10,117 bases of DNA from Planctomycetota bacterium (GCA_030740295.1 JASLXP010000811.1:1-10117); one strand, 5' to 3'; counted from the stretch's first letter, positions 1-6,920 are shown. Numbers and translations are program-made. Notes: generated by a model from the sequence alone, not told the origin.

Positions 1-1100
1 TTCTCCTGTTCCTCAGCAACGCCCTTCTCGACCATGACGCGTTCACGGATAACCTCCTGGATGTTCTTCTTCTCGACCTCGACGGCCTTTTCCTTCTCGA
101 TGTCTTTGAGTGTGACAAGGCGGTTTCGTTCGACAGCTTCGAGCTGCTGGTCCCGTTCGACTCGTTCGGCCTCGACCAGAACGGCACGTTCACGGGCTTT
201 TCGAGCGATCTCTATCTGGCGCTGTTTGTTTTCTTCAGCAACAGCCAGTTCTTCGGCAGTCTGAATCTGGGCGCGCTCGTACTTGAGCCGTTCTTCCGCG
301 CGCACCTTCTCTGTCTCTGCCCCTTCGCGGGCCTGGATCGATTCAATCTCTCGCTTTTGGCGGGCCTCGGCGTCGGCCTGCTGTTTTTCCAGCTCGAGAA
401 TCGTTTCCTTTGCTTCGACGTCCTGCTGTTTGATCGTCTTTTCCTTGTTGCGCTGGAAGCTGTTGGTGGACATGGCTTCGACCGAGGTAAGATCGACGAT
501 CTTCCGAATACCTTGCGCGTCGAGTATGTTGTCCGCGTCGAGGGATTCGAGGGGCGTCTGCTCCAGGTAATCGATGGCCACGTCTTCGAGCTTGTACCCG
601 TTAAGGTCCGCGCCGATGACATTGATGATGGCCTCTTTGAATTTTTCGCGCTCGGTGAAGAGCGTCGTGAACTCCATCTGTTTACCGACAGTCTTCAGAG
701 CTTCCGAAAACTTTGCGGAAAAGAGCTCTTCGAGGGTGTCTCGCTTGGAAGCACGCTCGCATCCGATGAGGCCGGCCACTCGTTTTACGTCCTCCTCGGT
801 TTTATTTACGCGCACGTAAAAGGTGACCTTTATGTCTGCGCGAATGTTGTCTTCGCAGATGAGGCCGTTCGAGCCGCTGCGGTCGATCTCCATCGCTTTG
901 ACGGAGATATCCATGTATTCGGCTTTGTGGATGATCGGAATTACCACGCCGCCGGTGAACGACACGATCACTTTGCTGCCTGTCTTGTTGATAATGAGCG
1001 CGGTGCCTTGCGGGACTTTTCGATAGCACCTTATGATCAGGATGATGATCCCGAGCAGGATAATGAATCCAACAATTCCAAGGGCGATGAAAGGAGCCAT
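1..1100 (-). CDS. yqiK: YqiK-type flotillin (SPFH/band 7 membrane scaffold), C-terminus cut by window edge
   Basis: Flotillins are membrane-anchored scaffolds that oligomerise and organise ordered membrane microdomains. The frame is open from the ATG at 1100 to the left edge and gives 366 residues. Residues 4-23 form a hydrophobic anchor, followed by a short basic stretch (RCYRK, 24-28) and an SPFH/PHB domain at about 30-200 (VPQGTALI at 29-36, ICEDNIRADIKVTFYVRV around 81-98, LNGYKLEDVAIDYLEQTPLE around 166-185). From about 215 to the edge it is a Glu/Lys/Arg/Ala-rich coiled coil, typical of the flotillin stalk. E. coli YqiK is about 550 residues, so roughly a third is probably missing. The start is supported by a strong Shine-Dalgarno sequence (GGAGGAG, 1108-1114). 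It lies 43 bp downstream of a YqiJ-like gene on the same strand, the same pairing as yqiJ-yqiK in E. coli, so the two are very likely co-transcribed. The family call is firm; the exact cellular role is not known. Confidence 0.93.
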   Translation of the reverse strand, partial: MAPFIALGIVGFIILLGIIILIIRCYRKVPQGTALIINKTGSKVIVSFTGGVVIPIIHKAEYMDISVKAMEIDRSGSNGLICEDNIRADIKVTFYVRVNKTEEDVKRVAGLIGCERASKRDTLEELFSAKFSEALKTVGKQMEFTTLFTEREKFKEAIINVIGADLNGYKLEDVAIDYLEQTPLESLDADNILDAQGIRKIVDLTSVEAMSTNSFQRNKEKTIKQQDVEAKETILELEKQQADAEARQKREIESIQAREGAETEKVRAEERLKYERAQIQTAEELAVAEENKQRQIEIARKARERAVLVEAERVERDQQLEAVERNRLVTLKDIEKEKAVEVEKKNIQEVIRERVMVEKGVAEEQE

Positions 1101-1143
1101 AATGTTTCTCCTCCAGTAGGACTAAAAAACCACAACGCCAAGT

Positions 1144-1866
1144 TCAAAGATGAACAATTTCGTAAACGTCTTTTTCGCTTTCGTAATCGATTATGATGGC
1201 TTCTTCACCTCTTTTGAAGCCATTCTCCTCGTTTGTTTGAACGTCAAGCAAAAGGTCTGAGTCATGGACAGTCAGCTCGGCCTGTCCTTTTGAGCCTTTG
1301 GCAAGCTCCGTCGATTTTACTACACAGATTTTTCCCACCAGATGGTGCTGACCGTGTGTCGTCTTGTGGAGAAAAATACGGCGGAACGGCCTGGTCGTGA
1401 TGTGAGTGAGCGCGGCACTGGTGACAAAGAAAACGCCGAAAGCCAGGAGACCCATTACCAAGGGCGGAAAGAATCCGCGCAGCGAAGAAGGCATCCAGAA
1501 ATTGAAAACATAGGCCAGGAACCAGAGCTTCACCGAGATGAAGCTGAGTACGATGGTGGCCGGCACTGTACCGATATTCAGAAATGCGAGGAGAGACTTG
1601 AACGCGCCCATCGAACCTTCAATCGCGTCTCCTGCAGACTCAATTGCCCCATCGCCAACCGCGTCGGCCGCGCCGTCTATCGCGCCATCGATTGCACCGT
1701 CTGCGGCACCATCAAGCCCGTCGATGTCCGGCATGTCGACATCAAAATCGAGGAGGTCGATGCCTACAAAACCGATGATCATAAACAGCCAGTAAGACAC
1801 CACGATGCCCAGGAAGATGGTGTAGGGCAGCATCCCGACTGTGATAATTTGATGGAAAAACTCCAT
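1144..1866 (-). CDS. yqiJ: YqiJ-like inner-membrane protein with NfeD-like OB-fold domain
   Basis: This 240-residue protein is the usual partner of YqiK-type flotillins; family members are thought to work with the flotillin at the membrane. Predicted membrane segments lie at about 11-36, 101-122 and 132-155. The stretch LNIGTVPATIV (96-106) matches the LNIG.PA.. signature I recall from YqiJ. The soluble C-terminus (about 175-240) reads as a small beta-barrel: VGKICVV, then AELTVHD, LLLDVQTNEE and GEEAIIIDY, as in the NfeD/YuaF OB fold. The loop between the first and second membrane segments is unusual: it is Asp/Gly/Ala-rich with a four-residue period (see the repeat entry). The ATG at 1864-1866 has a good Shine-Dalgarno sequence (TCAGGAGA, 1876-1883) nine bases upstream. 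It is the first gene of the pair, and its promoter should lie in 1884-2197, where I could not pick out a convincing -35/-10 for this strand. Confidence 0.88.
   Translation of the reverse strand: MEFFHQIITVGMLPYTIFLGIVVSYWLFMIIGFVGIDLLDFDVDMPDIDGLDGAADGAIDGAIDGAADAVGDGAIESAGDAIEGSMGAFKSLLAFLNIGTVPATIVLSFISVKLWFLAYVFNFWMPSSLRGFFPPLVMGLLAFGVFFVTSAALTHITTRPFRRIFLHKTTHGQHHLVGKICVVKSTELAKGSKGQAELTVHDSDLLLDVQTNEENGFKRGEEAIIIDYESEKDVYEIVHL
1618..1713 (-). repeat. Eight in-frame 12-bp degenerate repeat units coding (D/E)-G-A-x tetrapeptides
   Basis: Inside the YqiJ-like gene, residues 52-83 form eight consecutive four-residue units: DGAA, DGAI, DGAI, DGAA, DAVG, DGAI, ESAG, DAIE. An acidic residue opens every unit and Gly/Ala/Ile follow. 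The underlying 12-bp units use different synonymous codons (for example GAT GGT GCC GCA against GAC GGC GCG GCC), so the regularity is kept at protein level rather than being a fresh DNA slippage product. It lies in the loop between membrane segments 1 and 2. Confidence 0.8.
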
Positions 1867-2197
1867 GGGCTTTTGTCTCCTGAGGACAGATCATTCCCAA
1901 TGCCAAGAAGAAACTCAGGTTGCCGCCCCCGTTGCCCCAGGCTTTTTATCTGCCTAAATTTTCAGCTCCTGCCGAATCAATCGGACACGGAACTTTTGTC
2001 GTGGATGCGAGCGAGATTGTCAAGAGATTGTTTGCCGCAATTCTCAGGAATCGCCGCCTGACATCTGGGCTAAGAATGCCATTTGGATTACCGTTGTCCA
2101 GCAGATTCTGCGGAATTCGGTGTCCGCTTCCGTGGTCGGAGGGTATAAAATGCACGTGACTTTGAGGCTCTTTTCCCTGCTAAATAAATGAACTGCA
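1867..2197. other. Divergent intergenic region between the YqiJ-like gene and kdgK
   Basis: This 331-bp region separates two divergently transcribed genes and must hold both promoters. I see no credible gene: the short open frames crossing it lack ribosome binding sites and family resemblance. It contains an 8-bp direct repeat GAGATTGT at 2013-2020 and 2024-2031 (start-to-start 11 bp, about one helical turn), an 11-bp palindrome GCAGATTCTGC at 2101-2111, and a TATAAAA box at 2144-2150. The first two could be regulator binding sites, but no known operator is recognised. Confidence 0.6.
2144..2149 (+). promoter_or_regulatory. Candidate -10 box for kdgK
   Basis: TATAAA lies 49 bp before the kdgK start codon on the coding strand. 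At 16-18 bp upstream there is no good -35 (TGTCCG at 2121-2126), so if this is a promoter it is probably activator-dependent or weak. The palindrome at 2101-2111 would sit just upstream of the -35 position. Confidence 0.3.
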
Positions 2198-3157
2198 ATG
2201 AGTAAATATCACGTCGTCACCTTCGGTGAAACGATGCTTCGCCTTTCTCCAAAAAATAACAGAACACTGGAACAGGCGGATGATTTTGAGGTCTTGTGCG
2301 CAGGCAGCGAGTCAAATGTTGCGGTGGCGCTCAGTCGCCTGGGGTTGCGTTCTTGCTGGTTTTCGCGGCTGGTGAATAATCCCATCGGCCGACGAATTGC
2401 GAACATGATCCGAGCTCACGGCGTGGATGTCTCCCAGGTGCGTTGGACAGACGAGGGTCGTAACGGGGTGGCCTTTATGGAACTGGGCGTTCCGCCTCGT
2501 TCCACGGAAGTCGTCTATGACCGGGCAGGCTCGGCTGCGAGCAGGCTTGACTGTGAGAGTGTCGACTGGGACGTGCTGAAGGAAGCGAAGCACTTGCACG
2601 TGACGGGGATTACGGTCGCGCTGGGGCCATCCTGCGCGGAATGTGTGGCAATCGCAATTGCCAAGGCTAGAGAGGAAGGGCTGACGATTTCATTTGATGT
2701 GAATTACCGCCAGAAGCTGTGGCCACCGCGACGAGCCGCCGAAGTGCTCGAGCCTCTCATGAAGCAGACAGATGTCTTGTTCATGACGTCCGACGATGCC
2801 GACAGACTTTTCGACATCAGTGGGAACGCGGAGAAAGCAATCGAGGCCGCGAGTCAACGATTCGGGGCCAAATGGACCGTCTTGACACTCGGAGGGGATG
2901 GTGCGATTGCCGGAGCTGAAGGCAACACTCAGAAAGTGCCCGGGAACTCAGTTCATGAGATAGACCGCATTGGAGCCGGTGACGCGTTTGTCGGCGGGTT
3001 CCTCTATGGCTACTTCAAAGACGATCTCGACATGGCGCTCCGTTACGGGCTGGCAATGTCAGCCCTGAAGATGACCACGCCCGGGGATCTGAGCTTTGCG
3101 ACGTTGAGTCAGGTGCGGGCGTTGGCAGCAGGGGACGGTCAGGGCGTGAAAAGGTGA
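2198..3157 (+). CDS. kdgK: 2-keto-3-deoxygluconate (KDG) kinase, PfkB family
   Basis: The enzyme phosphorylates 2-keto-3-deoxygluconate with ATP to KDPG, in the cytoplasmic route from uronates and sugar acids into the Entner-Doudoroff pathway. The 319-residue protein has the usual length. Features in order: GETMLRLSP (10-18), the substrate-lid region with CAGSESNVAVALSRLG (34-49), FDVNYRQKLW (166-175), which is typical of KDG kinases among PfkB enzymes, TLGGDGA (230-236), and the PfkB signature DRIGAGDAFVGGF (256-268) with GAGD at 259-262 and catalytic base Asp262. TTPGDLSFAT (293-302) also fits KDG kinase. No clear Shine-Dalgarno sequence precedes the ATG; a five-codon ATG...TAA reading frame (2188-2205) overlaps the start, perhaps coupling initiation. 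No KDPG aldolase follows; the next gene is convergent. Another PfkB sugar-acid kinase specificity remains possible. Confidence 0.88.
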   Translation: MSKYHVVTFGETMLRLSPKNNRTLEQADDFEVLCAGSESNVAVALSRLGLRSCWFSRLVNNPIGRRIANMIRAHGVDVSQVRWTDEGRNGVAFMELGVPPRSTEVVYDRAGSAASRLDCESVDWDVLKEAKHLHVTGITVALGPSCAECVAIAIAKAREEGLTISFDVNYRQKLWPPRRAAEVLEPLMKQTDVLFMTSDDADRLFDISGNAEKAIEAASQRFGAKWTVLTLGGDGAIAGAEGNTQKVPGNSVHEIDRIGAGDAFVGGFLYGYFKDDLDMALRYGLAMSALKMTTPGDLSFATLSQVRALAAGDGQGVKR

Positions 3158-3181
3158 GTTCTTACACTCCGCAGCGATGAA

Positions 3182-3260
3182 GCAGTCACGGAGCGTTTGC
3201 ACGACAAAGTGGAAGCAGTCGCGAACGCCTGCGTTGCGATACAGTCGCAGAGCGCCTGCA
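3182..3260. repeat. Three imperfect copies of a CAGTCrCrrArCGCcTGC-like motif
   Basis: In the 106-bp gap between the convergent ends of kdgK and the actin-like gene there are three related stretches, beginning at 3182 (GCAGTCACGGAGCGTTTGC), 3215 (GCAGTCGCGAACGCCTGC) and 3241 (ACAGTCGCAGAGCGCCTGC). Copies one and three agree best. Starts are 33 and 26 bp apart, so this is not a clean tandem array. I found no stable hairpin followed by a T-run, so no intrinsic terminator is called here. Confidence 0.35.
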
Positions 3261-3263
3261 CTA

Positions 3264-4463
3264 CTACGACAGCACCTTCCGGTAATCCGCAGGCATCGTC
3301 TGCACGAGCTTCAATGCACCGTCTGCGCCGGCGAATACCGGATCCGGTACGCGTCGCACTGAGGTGCCTGCGCCCAGGGGGGCGATGGCATTCTCGATGG
3401 CTTTTGGGAGGCCGTTGATGAGCGAGCCACCACCGGAAAGCCAGATCTGAGTTTTCAGCTCGGATTGGAATTCCGGGTCGTACGAACCGACGAGCTTGCG
3501 GATGGCCGAGGCGATGGGCTCGATGATGCTGCTGCAGGACTGTTTCATATCGTTGGTGATGTCGTGCTTTGTTGGCACTCCATTCACAGGCAGAATGACC
3601 TCGATGGGCTCGCCAGGGGCAACGCCGGAGAACTGCTCCTTCATCTCTGTCACCTGCTGGCGTGAGAACTGCGCTCCCTTGTTGTTCTTCTCCATGAGCT
3701 CGTAGAGACAGAAGTCGATGAAGTCTCCGGCCTGCTCGAGTGTGAGGTAATCGTCACTGTCCGGCAGGCTGCCATGGACACGGCATAGATCGGTCGTGCC
3801 GGCACCGATATCTACGACCAGCACGTGGTGAAGGCCGCTCAGTGAGAACGCAACAGCAAACGGCTCGGTGGTAATGTGCACCTGGTGGATGGACTCCCGC
3901 GCGGCCTCGAGCAGCGCATCTTTGTGAGATGGAGAGACCTGGCCAGGAGTGCCGATCGCAGCAAGGATTTGCTGGTCCGGCAGCGGCTCGCAAAGGTCGA
4001 TGAGATGGCTGATGAATTCAGAAGCAGCCTCTTTGGTTCTGTCGTCAGCTTCCATTCGGCCGCCAGGCTTCTGGGTGGCCTTTACTTTGATGACTCCATC
4101 TTCGACAGGCCGGACGGTTTCGATGGAGAGTCGATTCGCGATGGCCTCTTCGCCAAAGACGATGTCCTTTTTCAGGAAACCCCGTGCGATCGGATCTATG
4201 GGCCATCCTACGACTGTAGGCAGTGTTGCACGGCGTCCGTTGGATGCGCATACAGAACTGCGCGAAGTGCCGAGATCGATGCCGACATAGAGCGGCACCG
4301 GTGTTCCTGATGAATCACTCTGGTGCATACCAGTGCTCTGTCCCGTTGCCGGGTTTCTTGCAGTCGAACTGGCAGCTCTGACGGTGGACTCGATGGATTC
4401 AGGATAGGTGGTGGAAGGTTCTTCGGGTCGGATGACCGCGGAATCTAGTTTTTCCTCGGGCAT
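3264..4463 (-). CDS. MamK-like actin-family ATPase with N-terminal extension
   Basis: This is an actin/MreB/Hsp70-fold ATPase, expected to form nucleotide-dependent filaments in the cytoplasm. Length is 399 residues. Phosphate-1 loop GIDLGTSRSS is at 61-70, phosphate-2 VVDIGAGTTDL at 216-226 and adenosine-binding LSGGGSLINGL at 342-352. From recalled MamK sequence, the whole core aligns: PTVVGWPID (82-90) with VVGYPKD, TEPFAV (199-204) with SEPFMV, LTLEQAGDFID with VTLTKAGNYVD, KEQFSGV with KEQFSFV, and PVFAGADGALKL near the end with PTFDGCRGALRL. Glu200 and Asp218 fall 18 residues apart, as do the functionally important MamK E143 and D161. Residues 1-57 are an extra Ser/Thr/Pro/Ala-rich, probably disordered tail. 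The ATG start has a GGAGG (4469-4473) at 5-nt spacing, which supports the long form. It is a single-gene unit, with no magnetosome genes nearby. A divergent MreB or other bacterial actin is the alternative. Confidence 0.82.
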   Translation of the reverse strand: MPEEKLDSAVIRPEEPSTTYPESIESTVRAASSTARNPATGQSTGMHQSDSSGTPVPLYVGIDLGTSRSSVCASNGRRATLPTVVGWPIDPIARGFLKKDIVFGEEAIANRLSIETVRPVEDGVIKVKATQKPGGRMEADDRTKEAASEFISHLIDLCEPLPDQQILAAIGTPGQVSPSHKDALLEAARESIHQVHITTEPFAVAFSLSGLHHVLVVDIGAGTTDLCRVHGSLPDSDDYLTLEQAGDFIDFCLYELMEKNNKGAQFSRQQVTEMKEQFSGVAPGEPIEVILPVNGVPTKHDITNDMKQSCSSIIEPIASAIRKLVGSYDPEFQSELKTQIWLSGGGSLINGLPKAIENAIAPLGAGTSVRRVPDPVFAGADGALKLVQTMPADYRKVLS

Positions 4464-4584
4464 GGGGGCCTCCGGTCTTATGGGGAGAAATTAAAGACGC
4501 AGAGACGCCGGGTACTGAAGTTAGGGCGGGAGAGGGTTGGACAGAAACGTCCGGTGAGGATAGGGGTCTTTTGAAGACGGACGA

Positions 4585-4612
4585 ATTGTAGGGAGGCGGA
4601 GTGGTTTTTCAA
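4585..4612 (-). promoter_or_regulatory. Candidate sigma70-type promoter for the MamK-like gene
   Basis: Reading the minus strand, TTGAAA (4607-4612, 5 of 6 to TTGACA) is followed after 16 bp by TACAAT (4585-4590, 5 of 6 to TATAAT). This is the best promoter-like pair I found in the window. Transcription would start near 4577, leaving a leader of about 115 nt before the start codon. Confidence 0.5.
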
Positions 4613-4708
4613 GGACGAGTGGGAGAAAACGGATGAATCCTGGATCCTGAACTTCCCGGGTTCGAGCCAAGTGTCCATTTCCAGCCGGACAATCTAAGAT
4701 GTAGCGCC

Positions 4709-5743
4709 ATGCCAACTCTGACTGCGACCGAACTGAAAAATCTCTGTGTCATGCTCCTCCACGCGTGGGGAGCGCTCGAAGACGAGGCCGATCTCGTTGC
4801 TGATTGCCTTGTGCGCGCCAATCTTGAAGGACACGACTCTCATGGCGTGCTGCGCCTGCCTCAATACCTGGAGGCTGTCGACTCGGGAAAGATTCAACCG
4901 GGGGCGGCCATAGAAACAGTCAGGGAAGCAAAGGCGATGGCTGTCCTCGACGGCGGATGGAACTTCGGGCAGGTCATCGCATCACGGGCCGCCGAGCTGG
5001 CGATTGCGAAGGCGCAGGATTGCGCGCAGGCCACGGTCACCGCGTTCCACTGCAACCACGTGGGCCGACTCGCCCGGTATTGTCAGATGGCGGTGGAAGA
5101 GGATTGTATTGGCATCATGGCAGCCAACGGACACGGTGGGGATCAGGGCACCGCACCGTTCGGCGGCACAGACCGGCGGCTTCCCACGAATCCGATTGGA
5201 TTCGGTTTTCCGACCGGGAAGGAATTCGACATCATCCTTGACATGACTACCAGCATGGCCGCGGGCGGCAAGATGCGGGTGGCCCAGAATCTCGGGCAGA
5301 GCGTGCCGGAAGGTTGGCTTCTGGATTCAGAGGGCCGGCCAACCACAAATCCCGCCGATTACTTTGGCCCACCGCCCGGCTGCGCTCTGCCCCTTGGTGG
5401 TCACAAAGGATTCGGCCTGAGCCTCGTGGTCGACATCCTCGCCGGCGCGCTCAGCGAAGCCGGCTGCTCCCGGCCCGATCCCGAACGATCGGCGAACGCG
5501 GTTTACTTCCAGGCAATTCACATCGAATCGTTTACCACCATGGATGAATTCCGGAGCCAGGTAGATCGCCTTGTGGATCACGTCAAGGCATCGCCACCCG
5601 CAGAGGGCATCGACGAAATCCTCGTGCCCGGGGAAGCCTCAGCCCGCCGCATAAAAGAACGCCGGGAAAACGGCATTCCAGTAGATGACAAGACCTGGGC
5701 GGCCCTCGAGGGTGCGGCGGAGACAAAGGGGATCAGCCTGTAA
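4709..5743 (+). CDS. Ldh_2 family NAD(P)-dependent 2-hydroxyacid (malate/L-lactate-type) dehydrogenase
   Basis: Members of this family (COG2055: YlbC/ComC/YiaK/AllD-like) interconvert 2-oxo and 2-hydroxy acids, or related imines, with NAD(P)H; their fold is unrelated to classical lactate dehydrogenase. The 344-residue length is normal. Signatures in order: GHDSHGVLRLPQYL (41-54), NHVGRLARY with His117 (116-124), APFGGTDRRLPTNPIGFGFP around 149-168, the DMTTSMAAGGKM segment, EGWLLDSEGRPTTNP, and the highly typical LPLGGHKGFGLSLVVDILAGAL. The C-terminus contains ILVPGE, the usual end-of-domain motif. The exact substrate cannot be read from sequence; malate, lactate, 2,3-diketogulonate and ureidoglycolate enzymes all belong here. 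Only a weak purine-rich AAGA precedes the ATG. It is divergent from the actin-like gene and convergent with the Gfo/Idh gene, leaving only 43 bp. The neighbouring sugar-acid genes favour a role in carbohydrate or hydroxyacid catabolism (inference). Confidence 0.88.
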   Translation: MPTLTATELKNLCVMLLHAWGALEDEADLVADCLVRANLEGHDSHGVLRLPQYLEAVDSGKIQPGAAIETVREAKAMAVLDGGWNFGQVIASRAAELAIAKAQDCAQATVTAFHCNHVGRLARYCQMAVEEDCIGIMAANGHGGDQGTAPFGGTDRRLPTNPIGFGFPTGKEFDIILDMTTSMAAGGKMRVAQNLGQSVPEGWLLDSEGRPTTNPADYFGPPPGCALPLGGHKGFGLSLVVDILAGALSEAGCSRPDPERSANAVYFQAIHIESFTTMDEFRSQVDRLVDHVKASPPAEGIDEILVPGEASARRIKERRENGIPVDDKTWAALEGAAETKGISL

Positions 5744-5786
5744 ATGCAACGTGCCCACTCGTTTCGGATACATCTCTGCCCCTCTC

Positions 5787-6872
5787 CTATTCTGTCACCG
5801 GCAGCCTGATCGGGGTTCCTTCCTGATTGGATCGATAGATTGCCGTGAACATCTCAACAACGATTCGTCCCTCTTCTCCGGTGACCAAAGGGCTGCGGTC
5901 TTCCAGGATGGATTGGATGAAGTCCCGCACCTGAAGAGCATGGTAATGGGTCGTTGCATTGACGCGGGCAAAGGATGCCCGGTCCTCAGCTTCAAATTCC
6001 GCCAAAAGATGCTCTTCGCCGGGGATCGTCCATAGATCGTTGAGGGGAGGTTCAACGATCTCAGATGCTCCGGCGACAAACGATGGGCCCCGGTCCGTCT
6101 CGACGCCGATGGAGGCGCCGTTGGAACCGTGGATGTGAATCTTCATGAACAGCCCCGGCTTCTGAGAGATGCTTGTCACTATCGAGCCCAGGCCGCCGTT
6201 CTTGAATCGGATGGATGCCACCGCAGTGTCATCGACTTCAACGAATGGGTGATTGACATTCGCCCAGTAGCCGCTGATCTCGTCGATCTCACCCATCATC
6301 CACTGCAGCATATCCAGATGGTGCGAAGACTGATTGACGAGAACGCCCCCTCCTTCGGTGGACCATTTTCCGCGCCAGGGATCGGATTGATAATACGCCT
6401 CGTCACGCCAGTTGAAGCCCATGAAAAGCCCGAGGACCGGCCGTCCGATCTTTCCGGCATCGATGGCCTCCTTCATACGCATCACTGGCTCATAGAACCG
6501 GCGCTGGCTGACGACTCCGAGTCTGATTCCGCTCGCGTCGGCCGCCGCAAGCATGGCATCACAATCGGAAAGACTCGCGGCCATCGGCTTCTCAACCAGC
6601 ACGTGGACTCCTGCCTTCGCCGCCTGGATAGCCGGCTCCGCATGCAACGGATGAGGAGTGCAAATACTGACGGCCTCCACCCCTCCATCCCTGAGCATCT
6701 CCTCCAGATCCGTGAACGCCTTGGCCCCGCACTGTGCCGCAAACGCTCCCGCCCGCTCCCGATCCGAATCGCAGACACCAACCAACTCTGATTCTGTAAT
6801 AGAGCTGTGGGCATCGAGGTGAATGTGCCCGACTTTCCCACAACCAATGATGCCCGTTCGTATGCGTCTCAA
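5787..6872 (-). CDS. Gfo/Idh/MocA family oxidoreductase
   Basis: Family members oxidise or reduce sugars, inositols and sugar derivatives with tightly bound or free NAD(P). The 361-residue protein has an N-terminal Rossmann domain (GIIGCGKVGHIH, 7-18; acidic Asp35 at the end of beta-2; TPHPLHAEPA around 72-81) and the family hallmark EKP at 94-96. The C-terminal alpha/beta domain has GGGVLVNQSSHHLDMLQW (174-191), whose His184/His185 and Asp187 fit the catalytic His-containing motif. The start is a TTG (6870-6872), the only in-frame codon well placed after a GGAGG at 6883-6887. It begins 48 bp after the stop of the large carbohydrate-active protein, so the two are probably one transcript. Substrate is unknown; the context suggests a sugar released or bound by the upstream protein. 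The missing ATG may lower expression. Confidence 0.9.
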   Translation of the reverse strand: MRRIRTGIIGCGKVGHIHLDAHSSITESELVGVCDSDRERAGAFAAQCGAKAFTDLEEMLRDGGVEAVSICTPHPLHAEPAIQAAKAGVHVLVEKPMAASLSDCDAMLAAADASGIRLGVVSQRRFYEPVMRMKEAIDAGKIGRPVLGLFMGFNWRDEAYYQSDPWRGKWSTEGGGVLVNQSSHHLDMLQWMMGEIDEISGYWANVNHPFVEVDDTAVASIRFKNGGLGSIVTSISQKPGLFMKIHIHGSNGASIGVETDRGPSFVAGASEIVEPPLNDLWTIPGEEHLLAEFEAEDRASFARVNATTHYHALQVRDFIQSILEDRSPLVTGEEGRIVVEMFTAIYRSNQEGTPIRLPVTE

Positions 6873-6882
6873 ATCAGGTAAT

Positions 6883-6887
6883 CCTCC
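6883..6887 (-). promoter_or_regulatory. Shine-Dalgarno GGAGG that fixes the TTG start of the Gfo/Idh gene
   Basis: GGAGG on the minus strand precedes TTG (6870-6872) by 10 nt. The TTG frame begins directly with the Rossmann beta-1 strand (RRIRTGIIGCG), leaving no room for a later start. An ATG overlapping the GGAGG opens a different frame that stops after six codons. Confidence 0.6.
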
Positions 6888-6920
6888 ATTGGCCTTTTGC
6901 AGTCACACGGCTTCCACGAG

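Noticed and set aside
357..1196. Plus-strand open frame of 279 codons
   Set aside because: It is antisense to the flotillin gene, whose minus-strand frame has a clear SPFH domain, coiled coil and ribosome binding site; the plus-strand product shows no recognisable family.
3158..3263. Intrinsic terminator between kdgK and the actin-like gene
   Set aside because: Only short four- or five-base stems with no following T-run on either strand.
3876..4310. Plus-strand open frame of 144 codons
   Set aside because: Antisense to the actin-like gene, whose nucleotide-binding motifs are unambiguous.
4537..4566. Promoter for the Ldh_2 gene (TTGGAC ... TAGGGT)
   Set aside because: The -10 matches only three of six positions and lies far from the start; a small GGAC/GTCC inverted repeat there is too short to interpret.
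4648..4675. tRNA-like T-loop (GGGTTCGAGCC)
   Set aside because: The flanking bases do not form a five-pair T stem, and no anticodon or acceptor arm can be found nearby.
5744..5786. Terminator between the convergent Ldh_2 and Gfo/Idh genes
   Set aside because: The 43-bp gap has no hairpin that I can find.
6129..6791. Plus-strand open frame of 220 codons
   Set aside because: Antisense to the Gfo/Idh gene, which carries all family motifs on the minus strand.
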